Source: Parapristionchus giblindavisi
Taxonomy: Eukaryota > Nematoda > Chromadorea > Rhabditida > Diplogasteridae
Length of the DNA: 64,000 nt
Assembly: GCA_943737045.1 (NCBI GenBank)
Contig: CALSFV010000345.1
Span: 62,001-126,000 of the forward strand
Direction of reading: 5' to 3'
The number at the start of each line of letters is the position of its first letter. Position 1 is the first letter of the stretch. The notes below the pieces were generated by a model. That model searched no databases. It was given only the letters and a program-made list of their open reading frames with translations, and was not told the origin of the DNA. This document shows positions 49,301-61,540 of this stretch, in pieces. The translations under genes were made by a program, and so were the position numbers.

Positions 49301-52300
49301 TGAGTGAGTGAATCTTCTCTTCATTCATATTCATCTATTCCATCCATTTGTCTTCAATATTATGTTGACCATCATCTTATTATTCTCATATTCAACTACT
49401 CCCCATATATCCCATCTATCTACTCTCAATAACATGAACACATTAGACATTCATTGAAATACGAACGACCAAAATAGAATAACCAAACTAATATATAAAT
49501 GAGAATGAAAAGGAGAATAAATGTTATGATATAATATTAATTGCAGTCAATATAGGATAAAACCATATTCTAGTGAATCTTTAAGTACTCGGAATGTATC
49601 TCCATCTATCCCCTCGATGACTATATGGAAGGATCAACTATAATACTAATAGGATAATATCATCATATCCATACTCTTCTTCATCTATCCGATCATCTAT
49701 TCATCCCCATATCATCAATTAAATAATAGATAGACAGACAAGGAAGAGATGATATGGATGAAAGAGGATAGATATTAAGAGGGATGAATGACATGTGTCT
49801 GAATCAAGTACATTCATTCATTCACTTCTTCTATCATCAATGACAGTATCAATATAAACACAGACCTTCTTCTTCACTAATGGCAACAACAAGAGGAAGA
49901 AGAGATATAAACCATGATGAATAGAAGAAGAAGATGATGATGAGGGAGAATAATGAATGAATGAAAAGGAAGGAAAGAAAGCAACTGATGATTAAAAGAA
50001 TGAATGAATGAAGAAGATGAGAGAATGAATGAAGAGAACTGAAGACCTTTGAATGATAAGAAGACAACTGATAAGATACGAAGAATAATAAGATGAATGA
50101 GGAGATGAAGAAGGAGAAAGACCTCAAAGAGTCCAGAGTAGAAGAGGAATAGTGAGTAATTAACGATGAAAGATCATTCTATCTGATGAGGATGATGAAG
50201 GAAGGAAGGAAGGAAGAAGAAAGGAAATGAGTATTCACAGAATAAATCAAAGAATCGGAGAATCAGATACATGATAGATGGAGATAGTAGAGTGAGAATG
50301 AACTACGCTGTATAGCATTCAATATATAATAATACAAATGATATAAGAATATAAATATGAATTGTGGAATAGAGAATAGATATAATAGGACATGTTCACC
50401 TTCATTCTTTATTCTCTCTTCTAACTATTCTCTTCCTCTTCCGCTCTATCCATTCATTCTCCTTCTTCCACATCTTATTCCATAAACCACTCCATTCATT
50501 CTCTATCCTCTTCCTCCGATAAACTTGATGCCCAAACCAAAGATACAATATCCAGTCTACTTCAACCCCATAACCACCACAATCCACCTATCTATCACAT
50601 ATCAATCCATATATTACGGTAATAATAATCAAAGGAGCGATATCGGATGAATATAACTTCTATATAATCTGGAATGGATACATTACTTCGTTACCAGGTC
50701 AACAGAATTACATACTTCCTCCCTCTTCTATCTCGATCTCCTCTCTCCATTCCTTCTCTAATCAACTCTTTCTACATTGAGTACATTTGTACTCATATCA
50801 CTCCATCATTTAGAAGATCAATATTTTCATCTCTAGTTTCAGCTCTTTCTCTTTTGATTATCCATATCGGTCTTCTCTGCTACGATATTACGGAGAATAT
50901 AATAATGGATACGGAGAGATATAGAGGAAAAGTCCGTGCAGAATAATAATAAGAGTAATAATAATAAATATAGTTGACTAGTGATGGAGAAAGTAATACA
51001 AGTGAATAAGGAATGAAAGGAGGAGAGAGAGAGAGGAGAGAGTGAGAGAATGAGTGAATAAATGAATGAATGAATAGTATTATAATACTGTATGAATAGA
51101 GGAATAGTAATAGAAGGAACGAAATGAATGAAGAGAAGAAGAAGAAGGAAGGAGTAAATGGACAGATAACACTTGACTCAACACAACTCTATTCAATCTA
51201 TGAAATGACAAGGAGAGGGAGAGGGAGAGGGAGAGAGGTAGGGAGTAACTTGTAATGACTAGTCATAATTGAATAGATAGAGATGGTGTAAAGACGATAC
51301 AACACAAGTACACATCTTCCTCTTCCACTTCCGATAAAGTTAACCAAAATGATTTATGACAAAAAAAGAAGATGGAGAAATGACAATTGAATTGAATGAA
51401 TGAAGACAATAGAGAATATATAGTTACCACACGAGAATGAAATTGAAGAGATAGAATAAGAGTTAGAAGAGGAAAGAAATGGAGAGGAGAGGGAGAGGGA
51501 GAGGGAGAGAAGCTACAATGCGCCATAGGCAAAGAAGAAAAAGAGAAGACCATCATCATCTCTTCATTTATTTGAAATGATTGAGTCATAAAAGGATGAG
51601 ATGAAGATGAAGAAGAAGAAGAAGAAGAATGTAAGATGAAGATATTAAGCGAAAAGAGAGACTAGACCATAGATTGAATAGCAGATGTGAAGGGAGGGGT
51701 GGACTACAACTAACACTTGTAGAGGTTAGTCAGACTAGTAATCATGCCTTATCGTACCATGTCTAGAGAGAGAAGAAGGATAAGAGAATGAGTAATATGA
51801 AGATGGAGAATACTATAATGGAAGAGGTTTAGGGTTGAATGAATGGATAGATAGATGAATATGAATATACAGTGTATGGAAAGAGATTAAAAGAACGAGT
51901 AAGAGTAGGAAAGGATAGATAGTATAACTGACGATGGATATGAAATGAGAGATAGGGATCAAAGAACCATAGAGATGATCTATGATTGACTGAAAGTAAA
52001 AGAATGAAGAGATAGGAGGATATACAGAAGAAAATGACGAAGGGATATGGATTAAAGATCGAGGTATTCCAATATTTATGCAAACAAACCGAAGGCAGAA
52101 AGATATTTTACCATATCATTTGTCCATTGAATGTGCTAATCTTTTGAGGTTTGCATAAACATCAACTCGAGTTGAATCTAATTATAAAATACGAATCTAA
52201 TTAGGTGATTTTTGAATCTAATGCCGTAACGTTAGTACCTAATCGCGCTAGAATTACATGAAAAAGAGTTGCCAGAGATTGAAAATTGAAGGGGAATACA

Positions 52301-54709
52301 GATGAAAAATGATGTCGATGCATGGAATATATACAAAGGAGAAGAGATTAAGGAGAAACCATAGATGAATGAGAAGAACTTCATTCAATGTAGATGAATG
52401 AATGAGAAGATACAACCAAAAGTAGAGACATGTCTGCAGGTGGAAGACTTATTTTCATTTTAAATGAATTAGAATGAGAGATACATGTAATCAACGTCCA
52501 TGTTTCATTTAAATCGAGGACGCTTCAGGCCTTTTTTCATTTAACATAAATTCATGGTCACTCCTCCGGGCTCATTTTATCCAAATAGAGACTGAGAGAT
52601 ATAGATCAAAAGAAGGATGAAGAATGGAAGAGAAAGATAAGGAGAACGAAATGAAAAGAAGTGGAAAAGATTGAAGAATGAATAGAGAAAGTGTAAATGA
52701 TTGAATAGACTACAACCATTATACATGTCAATGCACTCCTTCCTCTCTCTCTCCCTCTCCTTCTCCCTCTCCCTCTTAGATGAAGAGGGACAGATTACAT
52801 GGATTGATTTGAAATGAAAGTGAGAATAAGACAGATAAAGATAGATAGATAGATGTAGATATAAAGACTAATCATTCATTCATTCATCTATTGACCCCCT
52901 ACAATGACTATCAACATACATTAACTAGTTAATGGAGTGATAGAGAGATAGATTGATAGGAGAATACTCTGATGATATTAGAGGGAAAAGATATCCATAC
53001 TATTAAAGAGCTATTAGTCTATCATAATTCCAATACTAGAATAAAGAAAATGACAAGAAATGTATGAAATGATGAAGTAGAATAGAGCAGATAGAGAGAA
53101 AGGGCAAAGAGTAGAGTAAATCAACTTACTCCCTTTTTTATCCTTTCTCAACAATACATAAGGTAGAGGAATGAAAGTACAAAGGAAGATATAAACATGT
53201 CTGACGGAGATCATATATTAGATTATACTATCTATCTAGTCTATTCATCATCTCATCTATCACTTCTCACGTACACTATGATGAGTAGATGAAGAAGAAG
53301 AAGAAGAAGAGGAGGAGGATACGATGATTGACTCGATCAATCAAATGAGATGTTGAAGATGAAAACAAAGAGGACTTGATTGTATTGAATGTGATGAAGA
53401 GATGAATAAGGAATGGATAGGAGATAGATAAGGAATTGAATGGATTGATAGAAGAAGACTATCATGAAGAGAATAAGAGGAGGAAGAGATAATGAAAGAA
53501 GATGAAGAGAATGAAAACAAGGAATGAAGATGTACATGAATGGAATAAAAGGAAGAGGGATTAGAGATTAGATGGATCAAAGAAAAAAAAATTAAAAAAT
53601 AAAGAATAAAAAAGATGAAGATTAAGAATATCATCATTCAACATGTACAAACAAAAAGATAAAGAAGGTGATATCGTCGTAGTCATAAGGGCAGTCAATG
53701 GACATGAGAATTGTGAATAGAACGGAGTCAACGATGGATGTGAGAAGTGAGAGATGGAGAAGGAGAAGGAGACTGAGAGTAAATGAATTGATAGAACATG
53801 CATAGTTGATTAGTGGTTAAAGAAACGAAAAGGGGTAAGAGATTCGAATGATGAATGGAAATGATAGAGTAGATGAAGAATATAAAAAGGAAATTGTAAG
53901 AATATGGGGTTCAAAATCAAAGTGGAAAAAGAAGAACAGACAGAGCATGCAAAAAGTGATGCGTTTTTCTATCGCTTCTTCTTTACTACTTTTTCTTCAT
54001 AATACTATATTAACTAATTATACATAAAATTATGAATTCTTTTGATAATAATAATTCAAAAAATACTTAATATGAATGATATCATACCTACAACAACATG
54101 CTTCACATAGATCATCTTCATCATTTGTCCATCCTCCTATTCCTCCTTCTATTGCCATCAATGTATCCGTATCTCCACGAGCCTACAATCATATCAATCA
54201 ATCATTCAATAATTCATCCAAATCATTCAAACCTACCGCAAAGTAAATCATTCTTTCTTAAAAATTCACAAATAATACTCAATCTACATTTAGATATCAT
54301 TTCAGTATAATTAGATTAGTCATGTAAATTGAAATGATGAATGGATCATTTCATTTTGACTACAAATACTACCCCATATTGTATAATCAATCCATCTATG
54401 ATATCCTCCCCTGGTCTCTGTCGATTACTCATGACTAAATCTCCACTTATGTACATCAAGTAGGATGAAGAGTGGACAAAAGGATACAATGAATACATTG
54501 AAGGGATAGAAGAAGGGGATAGATAAACTAGAATCATAGATAGACGGGGCGGTCATCACACACACATATATAGATCATCTCGTATGACTACAGTACCCAA
54601 AGCTACAATTACGGTAGATCATATTATATTTTCAGTCCAATCAATATTCCCATCCACTTACTGTCATCAATGGTACCAAACGCCTGAATCCTCTTCGTCC
54701 CTTATACAT
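43322..54709 (-). CDS. FAM69/DIPK1-type ER membrane kinase-like protein
   Basis: A divergent protein-kinase-fold protein; FAM69/DIPK1 members are type II membrane proteins of the ER with a Cys-rich lumenal part. N-terminal exons: 54662-54709 (MYKGRRGFRRLVPLMT), 54088-54182 (ending DLCEACCCR), 46493-46548 (CCCCAPC), 46076-46129, whose phases agree. Exon 4 encodes the membrane anchor ICLLFMTMFLVWLLYMG. Then VSGDACHRLCYRQDW, GGQSAVFKS (candidate ATP-binding Lys), RYLAFRILPL, QWCDVRFENLGL (in place of HRDxxxxN, Asp and Asn kept), MMDGDLLF (metal-binding DFG equivalent) and CTTDADCTIGDCTSRC. It ends WTLSDV and a stop at 43322. The intron between exons 2 and 3 is 7.5 kb, packed with GA/GGGAGA arrays. 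The four Cys runs beside the anchor could be palmitoylated (inference). Confidence 0.85.
46811..46823 (+). repeat. Run of 13 G
   Basis: A pure G homopolymer. Similar C runs on the plus strand are at 7589-7600 (12), 48540-48549 (10), 61217-61226 (10) and 63435-63445 (11). Confidence 0.95.
47131..47284 (+). repeat. GGGAGA-type array, DIPK1-like intron
   Basis: About 150 bp of GAGGGAGAGGGAGA with GGACAGG and GGAAGAGG variants. Multiple GGG runs separated by three bases make it a candidate G-quadruplex or triplex former. In the pre-mRNA it reads as CU-rich. Confidence 0.9.
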
Positions 54710-55763
54710 TGTTGTCAATGATAGAATAGAGATCAAAGATCAACTATGTTTTGATCCTCTCTTCCCTTTGTTCACCCTAAGAATCAAAGAAAGACTGAAT
54801 CATCAGTGAATGGAATCAAGTTTGTCAAATAGAATTGACTAACTATTCATAACAATACTTCATACAATAACTCAAATGAATAGAATAGAATAAGTGAAGA
54901 TGAAAGAGGGACAAGAAGAACTATATTATATCATATACTATAGTAATATACATTAGTCTAGAAGTTCTTTCCAATAAGTGTTTAAAAGTAGAAGAGGAAA
55001 GGTGACATATGAAATAGAAGTGAGAAGAAGAAAACTGAGATAGATATAGAAATAGAAGAAGAAGAAAGAGGAGATGATGGAGAAACAAGTAGAAGAAGTA
55101 GACAAAGAGAAAGAGATAAAGGTAGAACATAAATATGAAGAAGGAGGACGAGGAGGAGGAAGAGGGAGAGGATAGAACCAATGGATGTACCACATGTGTG
55201 GAGATATACCAATGACTATTCAGACGATTAGACAACAAGATGAGGATATGAAGGAATTATCTATTCCAGTCTGTCACAAATACAGTATAGCCAAAATGAA
55301 TAGAATAAAGACGATCGATGAAAGGAGATAAAGATGATGATGAGAAAGAATAGAAGAGAATAGAATTGAGACTAATATATTGAATCTCATATTAACCAAT
55401 AGAGGATATAAGATGGAATGAGACATACTAATGGAAGGAAGAAGATTTAGTAGTCGAAAGATGAAGGAATGATTAGATATGTACAATATTGATAGATGAT
55501 GAGAGATTGAATATATGAGTGGAGATGAGAATGAATGAGAGAAGATGGAGGAATGGAAGAGAGGTAATAGAAATGATTAGTATTTATGATGAAACCGACC
55601 TGTCTCTATTGAATTAATAGAAATGAAATGAATGAGAATACAGAATAGAGAATAGAGAAAGAACTTATTATTCTATTCAATAAGAATAACATGAAAATGA
55701 ATATATGAATGTTCTAGAGTGGAAATGATTGAGAGAAGAGGGGGAGAGGGAGAGGGAGGGAGG

Positions 55764-55768
<5 letters not shown>

Positions 55769-55824
<56 letters not shown>
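55769..55824 (+). repeat. (AG)28 microsatellite
   Basis: An uninterrupted AG dinucleotide repeat, preceded by GGGAGGGAGGGAG. Confidence 0.95.
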
Positions 55825-55827
<3 letters not shown>

Positions 55828-55994
55828 CTCTAATGATATCATTACAAATTGAATTAGAAGAGTATGATGGTGGAAAGAGGGAGGGGACACTGACTTTATC
55901 TATATCCACTATCCTGCCCTCCCTCCCTCATATATTACAGCAAAAGTTTGTGAGAGTTGAGACACACCAGAGGCATAGTGGATCGGAAGTTGAG

Positions 55995-56042
55995 GAGAGG
56001 GAGAGGGAGAGGGAGAGGGAGAGGGAGAGGGAGAGGGAGAGG
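55995..56042 (+). repeat. (GGGAGA)8 hexanucleotide array
   Basis: An almost perfect array of the GGGAGA unit. Four or more GGG runs with AGA loops satisfy the usual G-quadruplex pattern. Confidence 0.95.
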
Positions 56043-56927
56043 ATGTGATGTGATAGTGAAGGATTGATAGCGTATCACCACCAACATCAATTAACTGGAA
56101 GGGGGACTATGATATGAAATAATGATTGAAACGTTTCTCTTCTATTCTACAGGGAGAAATCCAAATAGAAATGATAGATAGAATAGAATAGAATGAGAGT
56201 CAATTCATTCCATTATATCCTTTAGATAAGCACACACGAAGTATTGTCAAAGTATTTACTAATGATCAATGAATGTACTCTATCTCCTCCCTTCCTCTCT
56301 CTCTCTCTCTCTCTCTCTCCCTCTCTATCGATAGAGAGCACTACGAGATATTGTCACCAATACGAAGAGAAAGAAGAAAGGAAATAGGGAGCAAAGAGTG
56401 GGAATAAATATATAAAAAAGTAAGACGAGGTGAAGGGGGGAACACCTTTCTCTATCTCTCTTCTACTACTACTCCCTTCTCTTCTCTCACAAATAGTAGA
56501 GAAAGACATGGTGTTCGGTACGACAAAACAGTGGAGAATGAGGCGAGACGAAGAGGAAGAGGAAGAGAGGGAGAGGGATAGGGAGAGGGAGAGGGAGAGG
56601 GAGAGGGAGAGGGAGAGGTGGATACAGTGAAATCATGAGTATCGAAAGATTCCAATAGTTGAGGAAGTAAAGGAGGAAAGTGGTGGAGTGGTAAAACTGA
56701 CAAGGAGTCTCTTATGTCTTAAGGTGGCGAAAACTGACGATTTATAGCTTATGTGAAAGCCCTTTCTCTGTAGAATAAGAATGTATGTTTAAAAAATTCG
56801 GAAGAGCTCTGTACATGGATATAAAAAAATCCAAAGTTTGAGCAATTTCTGCCTTGAAATTCCTGTGTAATGGCCGTTGAATTGCCGTACAATGATGGGC
56901 TACTTCTCCCCGCTCTTTCTCCGAGCA

Positions 56928-56998
56928 AGTGGTGGCGCAGTGGTAAAGATGTCGCTTACAATTTTTGCGCTGCGGGTTCGATCCCCACTGATGCGACT
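56928..56998 (+). ncRNA. tRNA-like SINE head, left arm
   Basis: A box TGGCGCAGTGG at 56933-56943 and B box GGTTCGATCCC at 56975-56985, spaced as in tRNA genes. The T arm is recognisable but the anticodon arm and acceptor stem do not fold into a canonical tRNA. The Pol III promoter is therefore probably intact while the tRNA is not functional. Confidence 0.6.
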
Positions 56999-57309
56999 TG
57001 TTTTGCACGATTTTTACACTTGTCTTTTTACGTTCTTTTTTAAAAATTTCCCAACGTGCTTACTGATATCCATGAATCCAATCTGTCTGAAAGTTTGTCA
57101 GTGTTGATTGAAAGATTCAACGTATTTCAATTCTATATTCTATATTTTATTTTCTGTTATTTAATAATTTACGGATGAGAGATGGTAATAAGATCGTAAG
57201 ACATGATAGGAATAAGATATTTTCAACACTGTACAAAAATTTTTTCTGTGTTATGTATGATTTAAAAAAAAAAGAACGTAAAAAGACAAGTGTAAAAATC
57301 GTGCAAAAC

Positions 57310-57380
57310 AAGTCGCATAAGTGGGGATCGAACCCGCAGCGCAAAAATTGTAAGCGACATCTTGCCACTGCGCCACCACT
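57310..57380 (-). ncRNA. tRNA-like SINE head, right arm
   Basis: The mirror copy on the minus strand: A box TGGCGCAGTGG at 57365-57375 and B box GGTTCGATCCC at 57324-57334. Its transcription would converge with that of the left copy. Confidence 0.6.
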
Positions 57381-58463
57381 AGCTCGGAGAGAGTACGCGG
57401 AGAAGTAGCCCATCATTGTACGGCAATTCAACGGCCATTACACAGGAATATCAAGGCAGAAATTGCTCAATCTTTGGATTTTTTTATATCCATGTACAGT
57501 GCTCTTCCGAATTTTTTAAACATACATTCTTATTCTACAGAGAAAGAGCTTTCACATATGCTAAAAATCGTCCGTTTTTGCCACCTTAAGACATAAGAGA
57601 CTCCTTGTGAATGAGAGTGAGAGAGACAAAGAGGGGGGAGAGAAAGAGATAGAGAGAGAAAGGTAGGTCTTCTACATCTATTCTCATAGAATGAAGGTAA
57701 TGGTCAATGAGAAACACTTAACAAGATGAGTTACGAGAGATGGAGAAAGGAAGGATTACGGTAGGAATAGATGGAGAAGAAGAAGAGTACGGTAGATCGA
57801 GTAGAAATATATACTTGAAGAGATGAATTAATATTACTATTAAATATAAGAGGAATCATGATAAAGGTAAATAAAATGATAGAAGATAAACAGAGAAGAT
57901 ATGGAAGAGAAGATACAGTAATCAGTGAGAGAAGACGAAACGAGCTAATAGTAGATGGCTACATCTTCCTCTCTCTCTCTCCCTCAGGGAGGAAGAAGAG
58001 GGAGAGGGAGAGGAAAGGAGATAGGGACGCTAACGACAAACCGTACACAACAATTTAAATAATATAAGGTGAGAAGAAGGAAAAGACGAAGACTCTTCTT
58101 CTCCTTCTTCTCTAATGAATTAGTGTGCGACGCTCTACAGAATAATAAGACTAAGAAGAAATTGAATCGACTGAGAAAAACGAGGAAATTAGTGAGGAGA
58201 AATAGACATGGATAGAATACAAAATAGATCAATACAATGGAGATTATCAATTGAAGAATTACAACATTATCAAATAGACCATTAACAATCTTCTTTATAT
58301 CTTATTGATTTGAATCTCCATCTTCTTATTCTTTTCTTTCTATTCTACTAGCGTATTCTCTTATTCCTCTCATATTTCACATCTACACACTATCCATAGA
58401 CTTCATTCACTATATCTCTACTAATCATTCATTCCATTATCTTCATCAATAGATTATACTTAC

Positions 58464-58511
58464 ATGATTGACAATGTTGAGAGCCTTCTCATATTCATAT
58501 CGAGAGACCAT
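58464..58511 (-). other. Orphan exon candidate MVSRYEYEKALNIVNH
   Basis: ATG at 58509-58511, 48 nt open, ending in phase 0 at a strong GTAAGT donor. No acceptor AG lies just before the ATG, so it would be a first exon. Donor phase fits the 54182 acceptor of the DIPK1-like gene. No homology recognised. Confidence 0.3.
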
Positions 58512-59000
58512 TGAAGAAGAAGAGGAAGAGGAGTGAAGGTGTAGATGAATGAAGAAAGGAAGACCAAATGAATGGAGACGAAGAAAGGAAGAAGATGCGA
58601 GGAAATAGATGACTGTCAATGAAGAGGGAGAGATAGAGAGGGAGGGAGAGGGAGAGGGAGAGGGAGGAGAGTGTTAGAATGGAATACAAGTAGAAGAGAG
58701 GGACATATCAATGTTCTCAATCCTCATTGTAGAATAGAGAGAGAGGGAAGAGAATAGAAGAGACCATTTGATAGTGTTAGTGATATTGATATAGAGAGAA
58801 GGAAGAATGGAAACAGACGTACAATTTACACAGCTTCTTTTCCTATTCCAACTCAAATCATGATAGAAATAGAAAGATAAACATATAATCGTAACATGAA
58901 CTACCATTACCGTACTCTATCATTACATTGTCCACCCCCACCACAGTATCCCAGTCTACAACATACAGTAATCTCCATATAGTCTACCGTAATGACTCAC

Positions 59001-59057
59001 CTTCCATTCTCGATAGACAGTTCGGGATGGATAATGAAGAGAAGTACGACGAGTCAT
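59001..59057 (-). other. Orphan exon candidate MTRRTSLHYPSRTVYREWK
   Basis: The ATG is preceded directly by TTTCAG, an internal or trans-splice acceptor. It has 57 nt open and ends in phase 0 at GTGAGT. In nematodes, TTTCAG immediately before an ATG often marks spliced-leader addition. No homology recognised. Confidence 0.35.
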
Positions 59058-59255
59058 CTGAAAGACTTACAAGGATGTGAATGATGATGATCAATTAGAG
59101 ATAAAGAGGAGGAATGAAGGAGATGAAAGAAAGGGAAGGATCATCTAATATAGACAATCAGTAATAGACGATTGATGGATTGAAAATGATAAGGACGAAG
59201 ATGACATGGATACATATCACGTCGGTCACCTACCATTTTAGTCAAACTTGATGTA

Positions 59256-59434
59256 CGTCAAAAATTGAAATCGTATTGTCAATGAAGATTACTTATTAGG
59301 GGACGTGGGAGATGGTTCATTATACAGATATCGAAAACAACGAACCCAAGGCGTGCTGATGCATAACTCGACACTCAATGTACTTTCTCGACCACAATCT
59401 ATTCTTATTAAAAATAATATTTCAATTTTTGACG
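59256..59434. repeat. 16-bp perfect inverted repeat pair
   Basis: CGTCAAAAATTGAAAT at 59256-59271 and its exact complement ATTTCAATTTTTGACG at 59419-59434, in a stretch of unusually balanced composition (about 59230-59550). It may be a small inserted element; outer ends were not found. Confidence 0.55.
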
Positions 59435-60160
59435 AACAAGTCTCACAACCACGGTATGTGAACGGCGTGATGTCTGTTACAGTTACTAGAATGAAATGTC
59501 ATCTTCATATAGTTTGGCGCATCCGTAACATTCCTAGATACAGGGGAAAGAAGAGGAAGAGGGTGTGAGAGAGATGAAGAAAGACTAAGAGAATTCTCTC
59601 GTATTTAGAAGAAGAAGAAGGCCCCTTGACGATTCAGATTGCACTGAAAGAAGAAGAGAAGAAGAAGAAGGAGGAGAAGTTATTGATATAGACCAAAGAT
59701 TGAAATGAATACATGAATACGATGTATGTACGAGAAGAGTAAAAGGACAAAGAAGGACAGAGGGAGAGGGAGAGGGAGAAGAAGGGGCAACAACCAATCG
59801 CTTCATTAAGTCAAGTCATCTAGTAAAAGGGAATAAGAGGCGAATGGAGGGAGAGAGAGAGAGGAAGAGGAAATGGAGAGAAAAGTAAGGAGACGGAAAC
59901 CACTAACTATTCTTAACAAGGGAGGACTCTAAAGGTAGTTGGAGAGAAAGAAAGAAAGGGAGAGGGAGATAGAGGTTCTAGATGGAGAGGGAGAGGGAGA
60001 AAGTGGATGGAAGAGGTTGAGATGAATGGGAATGAATAGATATAGATGATAGAATATCTAGTAGAGAATGGATAGAGGAATAGATAATATCCGAATAGAG
60101 GTCATACTTACTATGAAAGAGGAAGCAATGAATGGAGAGAGTAGAACTCATCGAGGAAAC

Positions 60161-60310
60161 ATCCTAGAGGGAGAGGGAGAGGGAGAGATCCTAGAGGGAG
60201 AGGGAGAGATCCTAGAGGGAGAGGGAGAGGGAGAGATCCTAGAGGGAGAGGGAGAGATCCTAGAGGGAGAGGGAGAGGGAGAGATCCTAGAGGGAGAGGG
60301 AGAGATCCTA
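60161..60310 (+). repeat. Minisatellite with alternating 27/21-bp units
   Basis: Units begin ATCCTAGAGGGAG at 60161, 60188, 60209, 60236, 60257, 60284 and 60305, so spacing is 27, 21, 27, 21, 27, 21. The difference is three versus two GGGAGA hexamers after each ATCCTAGA. It is a 48-bp higher-order repeat in three copies. The plus frame would read [16 protein letters not shown], but there is no gene context. Confidence 0.95.
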
Positions 60311-61540
60311 GGAGGGGGATGAGAGGTATATCTTCGATATCCTCCCTAAATGTGTGTAGAAGAGATACATAGAGGATGAAGAAATAAACAAGATCAGAAG
60401 GAGGGAAAATGGAGAGGGATAGAGAGAGGGAGATGGACGGAAAAGGAGAGGGAGGGGAATGAAAGAAGGAGACTAAGCGAAAGACGAACAGAAATAGGAA
60501 GGAAAAGTTAGAGGAAGAGAAGTAGTGATAATTCAATTGCTTTTCTATAGAATGAGAACATATATAAGAAGAAGAAGAAGAAGATATAGAATGAATGATA
60601 CAAGAAAGTAATTAAAGTATTCTTTCATTTCCTTTTCTATTCTAATATGGAACAATCCCATATACTACTCATATTACTAATTATAAACCATTCCATATAT
60701 TCATTCATTCTAATGCATATTCTTCTATTATCTTTCTTCCTCATTACCTCACATTAATGTATTCTAGATGAGTGAAACTATCTATCTCAATCATGTTTTA
60801 TGATAAGAACTAAATGAGATCAATTCATTCTCATTCACAATTCAATATATATTCTCATGTCAATTAACAATTAATATCTACTTCCATCATCATAATAATA
60901 TTACTAATACTGTAAATGAGCGTGAGAATTCTCAATTTCAATATGATCAACAAGGATACCGTAGTATTTCACAATGCATCTAAGATTATATTAAATGCAT
61001 TTGTAGATTGAACATATACTAAGATGTAAATCATGATGATGCCTACTGTACTGACCCCCATTACTGTATCCAATAGTCTCCTTTCATTCTATTCAATCGT
61101 CCATGAATAATCTCATCAAATGATACAAGAAGAAGATAGAGAAAAGAAAATAGAGTCATCTTCACAATCAATCATCATATAGATATAGAAATGATCGGAG
61201 CTAATCATACTTATATCCCCCCCCCCTCTTCACCTCCCACCTCTTACTATAGAAAGATCAACTATTACTAGTTAAGTCAAACTAATAATAAGATGGATAG
61301 GAATGATTCCTACAAATCTCTATCAATATTAATTAGTCCTTTCATCTTATCAATCAATAATAAATATTCTCCACATGATCCATCTTTCAATATATAGATC
61401 CAATACCATACTTGCCTTACGAAATCGATGCTCAAAAATCGATCGAATAGAAAATGAAATCGATGATGAGATGGATGAAATGCTCAATGCAAATGCAGAA
61501 ATACACAAATGAATCAAATAGTTAATAAAATGAAACTCAC

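Larger units (their letters stand above)
46600..54080. repeat. Low-complexity 7.5-kb intron
   Basis: The second intron of the DIPK1-like gene. The plus strand is GA/GAA-rich almost throughout, with GGGAGA arrays at 47131, 51210 and 51485 and AAGAAG runs at 47528, 48430 and 51610. The less biased stretches at about 52080-52270 and 52448-52580 look like decayed insertions (GAATCTAAT recurs three times in the first). No exon was recognised in it. Confidence 0.6.
54710..56699. other. Upstream of the DIPK1-like start: GA-rich DNA
   Basis: Contains a GATCAAAGATC motif 22 bp upstream of the start codon (54731-54741), GA microsatellites at 55769-55824, GGGAGA arrays at 55995-56042 and 56565-56622, and a TC run near 56300. 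No exon was recognised; the promoter should lie here if 54709 is the true start. Confidence 0.5.
56700..57608. mobile_element. 909-bp foldback element with tRNA-like arms
   Basis: The left arm 56700-57042 and right arm 57262-57608 are inverted copies with over 90 percent apparent identity, around a spacer of about 219 bp. Outer ends read ACAAGGAGTCTCTTATG and its complement, and TGA occurs at both borders as a possible 3-bp target duplication. Each arm carries a tRNA-like segment with A and B boxes. No transposase frame exists; open frames here are short and shared mirror-wise. It looks like a long-TIR MITE that absorbed a SINE, or a SINE pair in inverted orientation. Confidence 0.75.

Noticed and set aside
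54346..54537. 63-codon minus frame inside the first DIPK1-like intron as an exon
   Set aside because: No good acceptor/donor pair in a compatible phase, and the 54662-to-54182 join already gives a continuous frame.
56877..57431. Mirror open frames with SGGAV in the foldback element
   Set aside because: They are translations of the tRNA-like SINE head, present in both arms; not a protein gene.
60161..60310. CRISPR-like array
   Set aside because: Spacing is regular but the intervals are GGGAGA hexamers, not unique spacers, and the genome is eukaryotic.
60068..60322. Plus-strand frame with ILEGEGEGE repeats
   Set aside because: This is a minisatellite whose unit length is a multiple of three; there is no other coding signal.
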